Numbered from the stretch's first letter, positions 51,425 through 61,554 are shown. The stretch is DNA of 64,000 bases from Stutzerimonas kunmingensis (GCF_014764705.1 NZ_JACXXG010000005.1:1-64000), one strand, 5' to 3'. A program made the numbers and translations. Notes: generated from the sequence alone by a model not told the origin.

Positions 51425-52278
51425 GCTGGCCTCGCAGCGAGCTGCACCTGTGCCCGCGGTTTGAGCCACGTCCACGCGGCGAGCCAGTAAAGGCCCAGAA
51501 CTACCGCGGCGGCCAGCGAAGGCATGGCGCGATAGCCGGTGAGGCCGGCCAGGGTGCCGCCGAGCGCGCCGCCATCATCCAGCAGGGCCGAGGTATCCCA
51601 GAGCGGATCGCCGAACACCGTGTACAGCACTTCCGGTACGTCCATACCCATCAGCTGGCCGCTGAAGCGATCCAGCGCCGCCATCAGCAATGCGCCGCCG
51701 AGCAGCAGCAACATCACTTCGCTGACCTGGAAGAAACGCCGCCAGCTGAAGTAGCGGCTGCCGGCCTGCAGGGCTGCATAACTGAGCACTGCGAGGACGA
51801 AACCGAGTACACCGCCGATGACGAAGCGGGTGAGGTCCATACCCGCCTGCTGGTTACCGATGCCGTAGAGGAACACCACTGTCTCGCTGCCTTCACGGCC
51901 CACGGCGAGCATGGCCAGCAGCAACAGGCCGATGCCGCTGCCCTGGTTGAGCTTTTCCGCGGCGCTGTTCTGCAGGCTGGTCTTCAGCGTGCGGCCATGC
52001 TGATGCATCCAGCCGACCATGTGCAGAATCAGCATGCTGGCTACCAGCAGCATCGCGCACTGGAACCATTCGCCACCGCTGCCCGCCAGCCAGTCGCCGG
52101 CCTGCAGTACGCCCCAGCCCAGCGCAGCGGCCAGACCGAGGCCGGCAGCGACACCGGCCCAGAGCATGCGCAGCGCATTGGCCGCGCCTGGTTGCTGGCG
52201 CAGCCAGGCATGCAGGATGCCGATGACCAGCAGGGCCTCGACGCTTTCGCGCCAGACGATGAACATGGATTGGCCCAT
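51421..52278 (-). CDS. ftrC: FTR1-family iron permease FtrC
   Basis: 285 residues with about seven membrane helices. The two REXXE motifs that bind iron are present as RESVEALLVIG (near the start) and GREGSETVVFLYG (about residue 125). Moves iron across the inner membrane together with the ferroxidase-like FtrB and binding protein FtrA. Order ftrA-ftrB-ftrC-ftrD matches the Bordetella operon. Its stop overlaps ftrD by 4 bp; 22 bp from ftrB. Confidence 0.9.
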   Translation of the reverse strand: MGQSMFIVWRESVEALLVIGILHAWLRQQPGAANALRMLWAGVAAGLGLAAALGWGVLQAGDWLAGSGGEWFQCAMLLVASMLILHMVGWMHQHGRTLKTSLQNSAAEKLNQGSGIGLLLLAMLAVGREGSETVVFLYGIGNQQAGMDLTRFVIGGVLGFVLAVLSYAALQAGSRYFSWRRFFQVSEVMLLLLGGALLMAALDRFSGQLMGMDVPEVLYTVFGDPLWDTSALLDDGGALGGTLAGLTGYRAMPSLAAAVVLGLYWLAAWTWLKPRAQVQLAARPA

Positions 52279-52300
52279 GGGACGCTCCTCAGAAAAGCAA

Positions 52301-52639
52301 CTACTTGGCGACGATCTCGCCTTCGGGAAGATCCATATGGAATTCGTCGAAGAATGGATAGCGGCCCGGCTTCAGCGGGTGGATCACGACGAAGGAGGTC
52401 ACCCCGGGTGACAGCACCTTCTCGACGCGTAGCGGGGTGCTCTCGAACTCGGTCGGCCCGCTGCCGGCGTTGTGCACGATGATCTTGAAGCGCTGGCGGG
52501 CAGGGACCTCGATGGTCGCTGGCTCGAAGTGGCCGTCACGTATGGTCAGCTCGTACGTCGGCAGCGCGGCCTGCGCCGGGCTCGCGAGCCCGACCAGTAG
52601 CGGCAGCACGCCGAGCAGCGATTGCCCGGCGCGACGCAT
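52301..52639 (-). CDS. ftrB: FtrB-like periplasmic cupredoxin-domain protein
   Basis: 112 residues with signal peptide (cleavage near SPAQA). Cupredoxin_1/EfeO-type beta fold: IRDGHFEPATIEVPARQRFKI, HNAGSGPTEFES, FVVIHPLKPGRYPFFDEFHMDLPEG. The usual type-1 copper ligands (His-Cys-His-Met) are not all visible: there is no Cys after the His position and PTEFES has Glu where a His would be, so binding may use Glu/His/Met, as for iron. Partner of FtrA in Fe(II) oxidation or transfer; inferred from the Bordetella operon. Confidence 0.82.
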   Translation of the reverse strand: MRRAGQSLLGVLPLLVGLASPAQAALPTYELTIRDGHFEPATIEVPARQRFKIIVHNAGSGPTEFESTPLRVEKVLSPGVTSFVVIHPLKPGRYPFFDEFHMDLPEGEIVAK

Positions 52640-53172
52640 CAGTAGCCCCCTTTCTTGCCGATGCCGGCGTAGGTGAACTCGTACGTCAGCTCGCAGCCTT
52701 CGAACCAGGGGGCGACGCCGGTTTCCTTGTCGGTGTGGCGACCGAACATGTTGTGCCCCGAGCCTGGCGGCAGGATCTTGTAGGTCAACTGGTACTTGCC
52801 TGGGCCGAGCAGCTTGACGTTGTCACCGTAGTGCGGGCCGTCGTTTGCCACCATCGGATGGAAATCGCCTTCGACGACTTCGTCGGAACCCTTCTTGCGC
52901 AGCGTGTAGTGGATGCTCAGATATGGCACGAAGCTGCCTTCCTGCCAGCCGTTGCGGTTGTCTTCGGTGGCGCTGATATCGGCCTCGAGATGCACGTCGG
53001 ACTCGGCCGCGGCACGCATCATGCCCGGTGGGTCCATTTCGACCGGCTGCAGGTACACCGCGCCGACCTCCATGCCGCCGCACTGCTGCGGTTCGCCGAT
53101 GGGATATTCCTTCGCCTGGGCGAGCGGGGTGAGCAGCAGGGTGGTGATGGCCAGTGTGGCGGGGATGCGCAT
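52639..53172 (-). CDS. ftrA: FtrA/P19-type periplasmic iron-binding protein
   Basis: 177 residues from ATG 53172. Signal peptide ending LTPLAQA. P19/Tp34 family: KEYPIGEPQQCGGMEVGAVYLQ, MDPPGMM, SDVHLEADISAT, DGPHYGDNVKLLGPGKYQL and GRHTDKETGVAPWF, which carry the Met/His/Glu residues used for iron and copper in family structures. It begins the operon, with a Fur-like box 55-67 bp upstream of the start codon. Confidence 0.9.
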   Translation of the reverse strand: MRIPATLAITTLLLTPLAQAKEYPIGEPQQCGGMEVGAVYLQPVEMDPPGMMRAAAESDVHLEADISATEDNRNGWQEGSFVPYLSIHYTLRKKGSDEVVEGDFHPMVANDGPHYGDNVKLLGPGKYQLTYKILPPGSGHNMFGRHTDKETGVAPWFEGCELTYEFTYAGIGKKGGY

Positions 53173-53226
53173 GGGAATTCTCCGGAAACAGAAAAGGACG
53201 GAGCGAAGATTGCATTTGCGCTTCCG

Positions 53227-53239
53227 AATGATAATGATT
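53227..53239 (-). promoter_or_regulatory. Fur-like box upstream of ftrABCD
   Basis: AATGATAATGATT within GAATGATAATGATTCGC shows repeated NATAAT/ATGAT hexamer character of a Fur box (consensus GATAATGATAATCATTATC). It lies 55 bp before ftrA, near where a promoter should be, so iron repression of this uptake operon is predicted. Confidence 0.65.
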
Positions 53240-53443
53240 CGCGTCAATTTCCCAAGAAATATTTTGTTACCGGTGCCTGAACGCAAGGCTGTATGCAGCT
53301 GCAGACGGCTGTTTGCGGGCGCTGCAGGCTAACTGCGACAGGTCGTCACAGTGGCAGTTGGTGTGGGTGTGCGGAGTGCAGCGATCCGAACCGGCGCCGA
53401 ACGAATCCTCTAAGATGGTGCACCTTTCGTATCCGGGGACTTC

Positions 53444-54871
53444 ATGCAACCGCCCGTCTCACTCGACGCCCGTACCGCGCGGATTTTGCCGTGGCTGGTG
53501 GCCATCGCCTTCTTCATGCAGACGCTGGACGGCACCATTCTCAATACCGCGCTGCCGGCCATGGCGCGCGATCTGGCGGAAAACCCGCTGCGTATGCAGG
53601 GCGTTGTGATCGCCTACATGCTCACGGTGGCGTTGCTGATTCCGGCATCCGGCTGGATTGCTGACCGCTTCGGTAGCCGGCGCATCTTCGTGACCGCCAT
53701 CGTGCTGTTTTCCGTGGGCTCGCTGTTGTGCGCGTTGTCGACCAGCTTCAACCAGCTGGTGGCTTCCCGCGTGCTGCAGGCGCTGGGCGGAGCGCTGATG
53801 CTGCCGGTGGGGCGGCTGGTGGTGCTGCGGGCATTTCCGCGCAGCGACTTCGTGCGGATCATGGCCTTTATCGCACTGCCAGGACTGGTCGGCCCGTTGC
53901 TCGGGCCAACCCTGGGTGGCTGGCTGGTGGAGTACGCCTCCTGGCACTGGATCTTCCTGATCAATCTGCCGGTGGGCGTGATTGGCTGCATCGCCGCCCT
54001 GCGCTTCATGCCCGATCTCAAAGGGCCCGAGCGGGTGCGCTTCGATACGCTCGGCTTCCTGCTGTTCGGCGCAGCGATGGTGCTGGTCACCATCGCGCTG
54101 GAGGGGCTCGGCCAGATGCACATGTCGCATGCCCGCGTGATGCTGCTGCTGTTCGGCGGCGCAGCGTGCATGGCGGCCTACTGGCTGCGCGCCGGGCGCA
54201 TCGATGCGCCGCTGTTCAGCCCCAAGCTGTTCCATACGCGCAGCTTTGCGGTGGGCATCTTCGGCAACCTGTTTGCCCGGCTGGGTGGTGGCGCGCTGCC
54301 GTTCCTGCTGCCATTGCTGCTGCAGGTGGCGCTTGGCTATTCGCCGGCGCAGGCCGGGATGAGCATGATTCCGCTGGCCTTGGGTGCGATGGCGGTCAAA
54401 TCCCTGGCCAAGCCGATCATCGATCGTCTCGGTTATCGCCGTCTTCTGATCGGCAACACGCTGCTGCTCGGCTGCCTGATCGCCAGCCTGGCGACCATCG
54501 ATGGACAAACGCCGACGTGGCTGCTGCTGGTGCATCTGGGCCTGATCGGCATGGTCAACTCGATGCAGTTCACCGCGATGAACACCGTCACCCTGGTCGG
54601 CCTTAGCCATGCCGACGCCAGTAGCGGCAACAGCCTGCTGTCGGTGGTGGTGCAGCTATCAATGAGCCTTGGCGTCGCCACCGCCGGTGCGCTGCTGGGA
54701 GGCTTCACCGTGGACGACGCGCAGGGCAGCGAGGTGCTGCGGGCATTTCAGCTGACGTTTCTCTGCGTCGGCGGTATGGCGATGCTCGCTGCCGCATTGT
54801 TCCTGCAGCTGGAACATCGCGACCCTGGCCATGACGACGATGTGCGGCGACCGGTGGACGTCGGCGAGTAA
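53444..54871 (+). CDS. MFS exporter, DHA2 family (MdtD/EmrB-like)
   Basis: 475 residues with 14 membrane segments expected for DHA2. Motif A is seen as GWIADRFGSRRIFVTAI, motif B/C region as LQALGGALMLPVGRLVVLRAFPRSDF and GPLLGPTLGGWLVEYASWHWIFLINLPVG. Near the start LDGTILNTALPAMARDL has the Asp typical of DHA2 helix 1. Proton-driven export of drugs or other small molecules; substrate unknown. Divergent from ftrA and 271 bp from its start, but no regulator is adjacent. Confidence 0.88.
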   Translation: MQPPVSLDARTARILPWLVAIAFFMQTLDGTILNTALPAMARDLAENPLRMQGVVIAYMLTVALLIPASGWIADRFGSRRIFVTAIVLFSVGSLLCALSTSFNQLVASRVLQALGGALMLPVGRLVVLRAFPRSDFVRIMAFIALPGLVGPLLGPTLGGWLVEYASWHWIFLINLPVGVIGCIAALRFMPDLKGPERVRFDTLGFLLFGAAMVLVTIALEGLGQMHMSHARVMLLLFGGAACMAAYWLRAGRIDAPLFSPKLFHTRSFAVGIFGNLFARLGGGALPFLLPLLLQVALGYSPAQAGMSMIPLALGAMAVKSLAKPIIDRLGYRRLLIGNTLLLGCLIASLATIDGQTPTWLLLVHLGLIGMVNSMQFTAMNTVTLVGLSHADASSGNSLLSVVVQLSMSLGVATAGALLGGFTVDDAQGSEVLRAFQLTFLCVGGMAMLAAALFLQLEHRDPGHDDDVRRPVDVGE

Positions 54872-55001
54872 TCCTTTGTCGACCTGTAACGAATCACGAC
54901 AGGTGGTCGCAGTGGGGCTGCGTCATGCTGGCACATTGCCGGGCGGCCTGCGTGGTCCATAGCCGTCCTTCACTAGCAGATGGCGGCAATGACCTGCTGC
55001 A

Positions 55002-55027
55002 AATGTTTACCTGTGCAAGTAAACATT
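55002..55027. promoter_or_regulatory. 9-bp inverted repeat upstream of a small membrane-protein gene
   Basis: AATGTTTAC-CTGTGCAA-GTAAACATT is a perfect dyad, 77 bp before the gene at 55104. It could be an operator for an unknown regulator or a hairpin; there is no T-tract, so terminator use is less likely. Confidence 0.5.
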
Positions 55028-55103
55028 ATCGACCTGTCGTCATAAGCTACATATTGTTGAGTCTCTGGAAGCGGTACTGCGCCGCAATCAAAGGAGCGAA
55101 ACG

Positions 55104-55364
55104 ATGAGTGCAATGAGCCTCGCCTGGCTGCTGATCGGCACCTCGCTGTGCGGCGTGATGGTGCTACTGGTACTGCTCTGGCTGCTATGGATGGGCCGGC
55201 AGAGCCAATGCCGTGAACTGGAAGTGCTGCGTGAGCTGCTGGATGGCCTTGGCCAGGTGATTGTGCGCCTGGAGCAGGACAAGGCTGAGCTGACTTCCGG
55301 GCTGCGGGCGGAAAAGACCCATGTTGCGCAGCTAAGCCGCCAACTCGAATTGCTGCGTCGCTGA
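55104..55364 (+). CDS. Small membrane protein with coiled-coil tail, unknown function
   Basis: 86 residues: one membrane helix (about 8-30, SLAWLLIGTSLCGVMVLLVL) and a long helical, coiled-coil-like tail (ELEVLRELLDGLGQVIVRLE, SGLRAEKTHVAQLSRQLELL). Ribosome site AAAGGAG nine bases before ATG. No family recognised. It lies 106 bp before edd on the same strand, with a strong inverted repeat upstream. Confidence 0.65.
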   Translation: MSAMSLAWLLIGTSLCGVMVLLVLLWLLWMGRQSQCRELEVLRELLDGLGQVIVRLEQDKAELTSGLRAEKTHVAQLSRQLELLRR

Positions 55365-55380
55365 GGTGGTCGTAATTTTG

Positions 55381-55458
55381 TTGTTTTAATAAACATATTT
55401 CTTCGAAATCGCCTGATTCGCCGTTATGATCCCGACCTATTGTTTATAAAAACTATAA
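55381..55458 (+). promoter_or_regulatory. Candidate HexR operators in front of edd
   Basis: Two AT-rich elements resemble the HexR consensus TTGT-N7/8-ACAA: TTGT-N8-ACAT at 55381-55396 and TTGTTTATAAAAACTATAA at 55440-55458. Both lie in the 106-bp leader of edd and differ from consensus by one or two bases. hexR lies 3 kb downstream. HexR is released by 2-keto-3-deoxy-6-phosphogluconate in pseudomonads. Confidence 0.5.
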
Positions 55459-55470
55459 ATAGGAGGTTTC

Positions 55471-57297
55471 ATGCATCCCGTAGTCGTCGAAGTCACTCAG
55501 CGCCTGATCGAGCGCAGCCGCCCGACGCGCGAGGTCTATCTCGCCATGATTCGCGGCGCTGCTAGTGCTGGCCCGGCGCGCAACGGGGCGCAGTGCGCAA
55601 ACTTTGCCCATGGCGTCGCCGGCTGCGGCGCGCAGGACAAGCAGCGTCTGCGCCTGCCGGACGCGGCTAATGTCGCCATCGTCACCGCCTACAACGACAT
55701 GCTCTCGGCGCACCAGCCCTACGAGGATTACCCCGAGCGCCTGCGCCAGGCGCTGCGCGAGATCGGCTCGGTGGGGCAGGTGGCGGGCGGTGTGCCGGCG
55801 ATGTGTGACGGCGTCACCCAGGGCGAGCCGGGCATGGAGCTGGCCATTGCCAGTCGCGAGGTGATCGCCATGAGCACCGCGGTGGCGCTGTCGCACAACC
55901 TGTTCGATGCGGCGCTGCTGCTCGGTATCTGCGACAAGATCGTCCCCGGACTGCTGATCGGTGCGTTGCGCTTCGGTCATCTGCCCGCCGTGTTCGTGCC
56001 GGCCGGGCCGATGCCGTCCGGTCTGGCCAACAAGGACAAGGCCGCGGTGCGCCAGCGCTATGCCGAAGGCAAGGCCAGTCGCGACGAGCTGTTGGCGGCA
56101 GAGATGCAGGCCTATCACAGCCCTGGCACTTGTACGTTTTACGGCACCGCCAACACCAACCAGATGCTGATGGAAGTCATGGGCCTGCATCTGCCGGGCT
56201 CGTCCTTCGTCAACCCGGGCACACCATTGCGCGATGCACTGACCGCCGAGGCCGCGCGCCAAGTCACCCGACTGACGCCCCAGGGTGGCAACTTCACGCC
56301 GCTGGGTGAGCTGGTCGACGAGCGTGTACTGGTCAATGCCATCGTCGCGCTGCATGCCACCGGCGGCTCGACCAACCACACTCTGCACATGCCGGCAATC
56401 GCCCAGGCGGCGGGCATCCAGCTGACCTGGCAGGATATGGCCGACCTCTCCGCGGTGGTGCCGACGCTGGCGCGGGTCTATCCCAATGGCTCGGCCGATA
56501 TCAATCACTTCCATGCCGCGGGCGGCGTCGCGCTGCTGGTGCGCGAGCTGCTCGCGGCCGGCCTGCTGCACGAGGATGTGCATACCGTGATGGGTCGCGG
56601 CCTCAATCGCTACACCCAGGAGCCCTTCCTCGAAGACGGTCGATTGACCTGGCGTGAAGGCGCTGCGGCGAGCCTGGACGAAAGCATCCTGCGGTCGGTC
56701 GCGCGGCCGTTCTCGGCCGAAGGCGGGCTGCGGGTGATGAGCGGCAATCTCGGTCGCGGCGTGATGAAGGTGTCCGCCGTGGCGCCCGAGCACCGTGTCG
56801 TGGAAGCGCCGGCGCGGGTCTTTGCCGATCAGCTGGAGCTGGTCAAGGCGTTCAAGGCGGGCGAACTTGAGCGCGACGTCGTTGCGGTGGTGCGCTTCCA
56901 GGGGCCGCGTGCCAACGGCATGCCCGAGTTGCACAAGCTGACGCCCTATCTAGGTCTGCTGCAGGACCGCGGTTTCAAGGTCGCGCTGGTCACCGACGGG
57001 CGTATGTCCGGTGCGTCCGGCAAAGTGCCGGCGGTGATTCATGTGTGCCCGGAGGCAATTGATGGCGGGCCGTTGGCGTGCGTGCGCGACGGCGATCTGC
57101 TGCGCGTGGATGGGCAGACCGGCGCGCTCGAGGTGCTGGTCGATGCTGCCGAGCTGACCGGCCGATCGCCTGTTGCTGCGCCGGCTGCGAGCGTGCAGGG
57201 TTGCGGGCGCGAGCTGTTTGGCTTTATGCGCTCGGCGTTCAGCTCCGCCGAGCAGGGCGCCAGTGTGTTCACTGCCGGGCTGGAGGCGCTGCGATGA
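55471..57297 (+). CDS. edd: Phosphogluconate dehydratase Edd
   Basis: 608 residues, full length, with AGGAGG four bases before ATG 55471. IlvD/Edd family, [4Fe-4S] dehydratase converting 6-phosphogluconate to 2-keto-3-deoxy-6-phosphogluconate. Signature sequences: [40 protein letters not shown] (cluster Cys), [20 protein letters not shown] and [19 protein letters not shown]. First gene of an operon with glk, whose start codon overlaps its stop (ATGA). Confidence 0.96.
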   Translation: MHPVVVEVTQRLIERSRPTREVYLAMIRGAASAGPARNGAQCANFAHGVAGCGAQDKQRLRLPDAANVAIVTAYNDMLSAHQPYEDYPERLRQALREIGSVGQVAGGVPAMCDGVTQGEPGMELAIASREVIAMSTAVALSHNLFDAALLLGICDKIVPGLLIGALRFGHLPAVFVPAGPMPSGLANKDKAAVRQRYAEGKASRDELLAAEMQAYHSPGTCTFYGTANTNQMLMEVMGLHLPGSSFVNPGTPLRDALTAEAARQVTRLTPQGGNFTPLGELVDERVLVNAIVALHATGGSTNHTLHMPAIAQAAGIQLTWQDMADLSAVVPTLARVYPNGSADINHFHAAGGVALLVRELLAAGLLHEDVHTVMGRGLNRYTQEPFLEDGRLTWREGAAASLDESILRSVARPFSAEGGLRVMSGNLGRGVMKVSAVAPEHRVVEAPARVFADQLELVKAFKAGELERDVVAVVRFQGPRANGMPELHKLTPYLGLLQDRGFKVALVTDGRMSGASGKVPAVIHVCPEAIDGGPLACVRDGDLLRVDGQTGALEVLVDAAELTGRSPVAAPAASVQGCGRELFGFMRSAFSSAEQGASVFTAGLEALR

Positions 57298-58253
57298 GGC
57301 TGGCGCTGGTCGGCGATATCGGCGGCACCAATGCGCGTTTCGCGCTGTGGCGCGACTCGCGGCTGGAGTCGGTACGGGTGCTGGCGGCGGCGGATTTCGC
57401 CACGCCCGAAATGGCGGTTGAGTATTACCTGGCATCCCTCGGCCTGGCGCCGGGCAGCGTCGAGGCAGCCTGTCTGGCCTGCGCCGGGCCGGTCAAGGGC
57501 GAGCAGTTCACTTTCACCAACAATCACTGGCGGCTGACGCGAAGCGACTTCTGCGGCGCCCTGCAGATGGACGAGCTGCTGCTGATCAATGACTTCGCTG
57601 CAATGGCGCTGGGTATGACGCGGGTAGGCGAAGCGGGGCGCCGCATGATCTGTGCTGGCGAGGCCGAGCCCGATGCGCCGGCACTGGTTATCGGGCCGGG
57701 CACCGGGCTTGGCGTTGCCGGGTTGCTACCCTTGGGTGGTGGCAGCTGGCGTGCATTGCCGGGGGAGGGTGGGCATGTCGACCTGCCCGTGGCGGATGCT
57801 CACGAGGCGGCGCTGTGGCAGATGCTCTTCGCCCAGCTTGGCCATGTGCGCGCGGAAGACGTGCTCAGTGGTGGCGGCCTGTTGCTGCTCTATCGTGCGG
57901 TCTGTGCCCTGGCCGGTTTGATGCCGCGACTGGCGTCGCCGGCTGAGGTCACGGCGGCTGCGCTCGCTGGCGATCATGTTGCGGTGGCGACCCTGGAGCA
58001 GTTTTGCGTCTGGCTCGGGCGGGTTGCCGGCAACAACGTGCTGACGCTCGGTGCGCGGGGAGGGGTGTATATCGTTGGCGGTGTAGTGCCGCGTTTCGCC
58101 GATTTCTTCGCGGCCAGTGGTTTCGCCCGAGGCTTCGCCAGCAAGGGCTGCATGAGTGGTTATCTCGGCGATGTGCCGGTGTGGCTGGTGACTGCTGAGT
58201 TTCCAGGGCTTGAGGGCGCCGGTGTGGCGCTGGAGCAGGCGCTGGCGCGCTGA
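57294..58253 (+). CDS. glk: Glucokinase
   Basis: 319 residues from ATG 57294, overlapping edd. Bacterial glucokinase with N-terminal ATP-phosphate loop [24 protein letters not shown], the catalytic region [13 protein letters not shown] (Asp), [14 protein letters not shown] and [11 protein letters not shown] (zinc-free glucose site GEGGH). Phosphorylates glucose entering from the periplasm, feeding zwf and edd. A bidirectional-looking hairpin follows before hexR. Confidence 0.93.
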   Translation: MRLALVGDIGGTNARFALWRDSRLESVRVLAAADFATPEMAVEYYLASLGLAPGSVEAACLACAGPVKGEQFTFTNNHWRLTRSDFCGALQMDELLLINDFAAMALGMTRVGEAGRRMICAGEAEPDAPALVIGPGTGLGVAGLLPLGGGSWRALPGEGGHVDLPVADAHEAALWQMLFAQLGHVRAEDVLSGGGLLLLYRAVCALAGLMPRLASPAEVTAAALAGDHVAVATLEQFCVWLGRVAGNNVLTLGARGGVYIVGGVVPRFADFFAASGFARGFASKGCMSGYLGDVPVWLVTAEFPGLEGAGVALEQALAR

Positions 58254-58278
58254 TCGGGCGCTTTCGGGTATGGAAGGC

Positions 58279-58302
58279 GGGATGTTGTTATAGCAACATC
58301 CC
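58279..58302. terminator. Terminator-like hairpin between glk and hexR
   Basis: GGGATGTTG-TTATAG-CAACATCCC is a perfect 9-bp stem with 6-nt loop in the 72-bp convergent gap. CTTCT follows on the plus strand; likely ends edd-glk transcription and perhaps hexR. Confidence 0.6.
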
Positions 58303-58325
58303 CTTCTCGTGTCGGCGCGGTTGCC

Positions 58326-59195
58326 TTAGCTCGGTTCTTCATCCGCCGGATAACGGCTGGCGTTGAGGCTTTCCTTTACCTTGCGCAGGTGCGGCTGGAA
58401 ATCCACGCCGCGGCGCAGGGTCATGCCGGTGGCGAGCACGTCGAGCACGGTGAGCTGGATGATGCGTGAGGTCATCGGCATGTAGATGTCGGTGTCCTCG
58501 GGCAGCGGGATGTTCAGGCTTAGCGTGCTGGCCTGTGCCAGCGGTGAGCCGGCGGCGGTCAGGCCGAGTACCGAGGCGCCGTTCTGCCGCGCGATACGTG
58601 CCACCTCCACCAGTTCGCGGGTGCGCCCGGTGTAGGAAATGATCACGAACAGCTCGCCGGTATGCGCCACCGAGGCCAGCATGCGCTGCATCAGCACGTC
58701 CGAATGTGCGGTCACTGCCAGGTTGAAGCGGAAGAATTTGTGCTGCGCATCCAGTGCCACCGAGGCTGAGGCGCCGAGGCCGAAGAAGTGGATCTGCCGG
58801 GCCTGGATCATCAGGTCGACGGCTCGGCTGACCAGCTGCGGATCGAGGCTCTGGCAGGCGCTGTCCAGCGAGGCAATGGCCGAGCCGAAAATCTTGCGCG
58901 TGTATTCCGCCGGGCCGTCGTCGGGCTCCACCGCCTGGCTGACATAGGCGGCGCCGCTGGCCAGGCTCTGCGCCAGCTGCATCTTCAGTTCCGGGTAGCC
59001 GCTGACGCCGAACGAGCGACAGAAGCGATTTACTGTCGGTTCGCTGACCTGCGCGGTCTGCGCCAGGGTGGCGATGCTGAAGCGGGTCGCCTGCTGCGGA
59101 TTGCGCAGGATCACCTCGGCGACCTTGCGCTCGGCCTTGTTGAGGTCTTCGATGCGGCGCTGGATCTGCTCGAGCAGGTTGTGTACGCGGTCCAT
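58326..59195 (-). CDS. hexR: Transcriptional regulator HexR (RpiR/MurR family)
   Basis: 289 residues from ATG 59195 (MDRVHNLL), matching HexR starts I recall; an ATG at 59219 would add eight. N-terminal RpiR HTH ([40 protein letters not shown]) and C-terminal SIS sugar-phosphate domain ([40 protein letters not shown]). Represses edd, zwf and gap genes until KDPG binds. Divergent from zwf with AT-rich candidate operators between; located between edd-glk and zwf-pgl-eda, as usual in pseudomonads. Confidence 0.94.
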   Translation of the reverse strand: MDRVHNLLEQIQRRIEDLNKAERKVAEVILRNPQQATRFSIATLAQTAQVSEPTVNRFCRSFGVSGYPELKMQLAQSLASGAAYVSQAVEPDDGPAEYTRKIFGSAIASLDSACQSLDPQLVSRAVDLMIQARQIHFFGLGASASVALDAQHKFFRFNLAVTAHSDVLMQRMLASVAHTGELFVIISYTGRTRELVEVARIARQNGASVLGLTAAGSPLAQASTLSLNIPLPEDTDIYMPMTSRIIQLTVLDVLATGMTLRRGVDFQPHLRKVKESLNASRYPADEEPS

Positions 59196-59284
59196 GTCGG
59201 TCCTGATGCGGCTTGCCAAAGGGGTGGCCTATGCTACTGAGCGAGATGCGGAGCGACCATAGGAATCTTGTTTTGCAGTAAATG

Positions 59285-59302
59285 TTGTTTTTATTACTAC
59301 AT
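59285..59302. promoter_or_regulatory. Candidate HexR operator between hexR and zwf
   Basis: TTGT-TTTTATTACT-ACAT in the 171-bp divergent region resembles the HexR site (TTGT...ACAA) with a slightly long spacer and one mismatch. It is also similar in T/A content to the elements before edd. Would give control of zwf and autoregulation of hexR. Confidence 0.5.
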
Positions 59303-59366
59303 TGAGCTTGAATAACAGGGCATCGCCGTGTATTCATAGCGCAGTTTTAGTAGAAGAACAAACATC

Positions 59367-60836
59367 ATGACGCCACTATCTGTCGAACCCTGCACCCTGG
59401 CGCTGTTCGGCGCCCTCGGTGATCTGGCCCTGCGCAAGCTGTTTCCCGCGCTCTATCAGCTCGATCGCGCCGGTCTGCTGCCAACCGAAACGCGCCTGCT
59501 CGCGCTGGCGCGTGAGAGCGGCGAGCCGGCAAGCCATCTGGCGATGATCGAAGAGCATCTGCGCCGCCACGTCGGCGAACGCGACCTCGATGAAGCCGTG
59601 CTGCAGCGCTTCATGGCGCGCCTGGACTACCTGAGCATGGATTTCCGCCGCGCCGGGGATTTCGCCGCGCTGGCGGACAAGGCCGGCAACGCGGAAAGCA
59701 TCGTCGCCTTCTTCGCCACCCCGGCTTCCGTCTACGGCGCGATCTGCGCCGGGCTGGCCGAGGCGGGCCTGGCCGAGCGCACCCGCGTGGTGCTGGAAAA
59801 GCCCATCGGTCATGACCTGGAATCCTCCCGCGAAGTGAACGACGCGGTGGCGCGCTTCTTCCCGGAAGACCGCACCTACCGCATCGACCATTACCTGGGC
59901 AAGGACACGGTGCAGAACCTGATCGCCCTGCGTTTCGCCAACAGCCTGTTCGAAACCCAGTGGAACCAGAATCACATCTCCCACGTGGAGATCACCGTTG
60001 CCGAAACCGTCGGCATCGAAGGCCGCTGGGGCTACTTCGACCAGGCCGGCCAGCTGCGCGACATGATCCAGAACCACCTGCTGCAGCTGCTCTGCCTGAT
60101 CGCCATGGACCCGCCCAGCGACCTCTCGGCCGACAGCATCCGCGACGAGAAGGTCAAGGTGCTCAAGGCGCTGGCGCCGATTGCGCCAGAACATCTTGGC
60201 CAGCAGCTGGTGCGCGGCCAGTACGTCGCCGGCAGCATCCTTGGCCGCCACGTGCCGGGCTATCTGGAGGAAGAAAACTCCAACACCCAGAGCGACACCG
60301 AAACCTTCGTCGCGCTGAGGGCGGAAATCTGCAATTGGCGCTGGGCCGGCGTGCCGTTCTACCTGCGTACCGGTAAGCGCATGCCGCAGAAGCTGTCGCA
60401 GATCGTTATCCACTTCAAGGCGCCGCCGCACTACATCTTCGCCCCGGAACAGCGCCAGCTGATCGGCAACAAGCTGATCATCCGCCTGCAGCCGCAGGAG
60501 GGCATCTCGCTGCTGGTTATGACCAAGGACCAGGGCCTGGACAAGGGCATGCAGCTGCGCAGCGGCCCGCTGCAGCTGAACTTCTCGGAAACCTACAAGA
60601 GCCCGCGTATCCCCGATGCCTACGAGCGCCTGTTGTTGGAAGTGATGAAGGGCAACCAGAACCTCTTCGTGCGCAAGGACGAAATCGAATACGCCTGGAA
60701 GTGGTGCGACCAGCTGATCGACGGCTGGCAGCGCGTCGGCGCCCCACCCAAACCTTATGCAGCAGGCAGCTGGGGACCGGCTGCCTCGATTGCCCTGATC
60801 AGCCGTGATGGCAGGAGTTGGTATGACGATCTCTAA
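59367..60836 (+). CDS. zwf: Glucose-6-phosphate 1-dehydrogenase Zwf
   Basis: 489 residues, the standard length. NADP-binding [20 protein letters not shown], the [11 protein letters not shown] motif, substrate-binding [14 protein letters not shown] and the catalytic region [14 protein letters not shown]. Makes 6-phosphogluconolactone and NADPH. First gene of zwf-pgl-eda; overlaps pgl by 14 bp. Divergent from hexR. Confidence 0.96.
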   Translation: MTPLSVEPCTLALFGALGDLALRKLFPALYQLDRAGLLPTETRLLALARESGEPASHLAMIEEHLRRHVGERDLDEAVLQRFMARLDYLSMDFRRAGDFAALADKAGNAESIVAFFATPASVYGAICAGLAEAGLAERTRVVLEKPIGHDLESSREVNDAVARFFPEDRTYRIDHYLGKDTVQNLIALRFANSLFETQWNQNHISHVEITVAETVGIEGRWGYFDQAGQLRDMIQNHLLQLLCLIAMDPPSDLSADSIRDEKVKVLKALAPIAPEHLGQQLVRGQYVAGSILGRHVPGYLEEENSNTQSDTETFVALRAEICNWRWAGVPFYLRTGKRMPQKLSQIVIHFKAPPHYIFAPEQRQLIGNKLIIRLQPQEGISLLVMTKDQGLDKGMQLRSGPLQLNFSETYKSPRIPDAYERLLLEVMKGNQNLFVRKDEIEYAWKWCDQLIDGWQRVGAPPKPYAAGSWGPAASIALISRDGRSWYDDL

Positions 60837-61536
60837 TCTCGATCTGCCCGTGCAGACCCTGGGTTTCAGCCTTGGTGACGCCGAGCAGCTGGCCGGCGAA
60901 CTGGCACTGACCGTTAGCAACGCCCTGCGTGGTGCGATCACCGAGCGCGGTGCGGCGACCCTGGTGGTTTCCGGCGGCCGCAGCCCGATCGCCTTCTTCG
61001 AGCGCCTGGCGCAGCAGGAACTGGATTGGGCCAAGGTCACCGTCAGCCTCGCCGACGAGCGCTGGGTGCCGGTCAGCCATCCCGAAAGCAACGAAGGCCT
61101 GCTGCGTCGCCATCTGTTGCAGGGGCCGGCCGCCGCGGCACGCCTGGTTGGCCTGTACCAGAGCGCGGCGAGTCTGGAAGAGGCCGCCGAACGCGCCGAC
61201 GCCGTATTGGCCGAGCTGCCGCCGATCGACGTGCTGGTGCTGGGCATGGGCGAGGACGGCCACACAGCCTCGCTGTTCCCGGAGAGCCCGAATCTGCAGC
61301 AGGCGCTCGACCCGCGTGGTACGCGGCGCTGCCTGCCGATGCAGGCGCCAACTGTGCCGCGCCAGCGCCTGAGTATGAGCCTGTCGCTGCTGGCCAGCGC
61401 CCGCCTGACGCTGCTCGCTCTGCACGGCCCGGGCAAGCTGGCCACGCTCAATCAGGCCCTGGCTGGCGAGCCCTACGAAGCGATGCCGATTCGCGCCTTC
61501 CTCGCCCGTCCCCTCGAAATCTACTGGTGCCCCTGA
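60823..61536 (+). CDS. pgl: 6-Phosphogluconolactonase
   Basis: 237 residues from ATG 60823, AGGAG six bases upstream; overlaps the zwf stop by 14 bp. SugarL/NagB-like fold with [35 protein letters not shown] and [14 protein letters not shown], whose Glu/His are catalytic. Hydrolyses 6-phosphogluconolactone. Confidence 0.95.
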   Translation: MTISNLDLPVQTLGFSLGDAEQLAGELALTVSNALRGAITERGAATLVVSGGRSPIAFFERLAQQELDWAKVTVSLADERWVPVSHPESNEGLLRRHLLQGPAAAARLVGLYQSAASLEEAAERADAVLAELPPIDVLVLGMGEDGHTASLFPESPNLQQALDPRGTRRCLPMQAPTVPRQRLSMSLSLLASARLTLLALHGPGKLATLNQALAGEPYEAMPIRAFLARPLEIYWCP

Positions 61537-61554
61537 GGCCGCAAGGAATTATCC

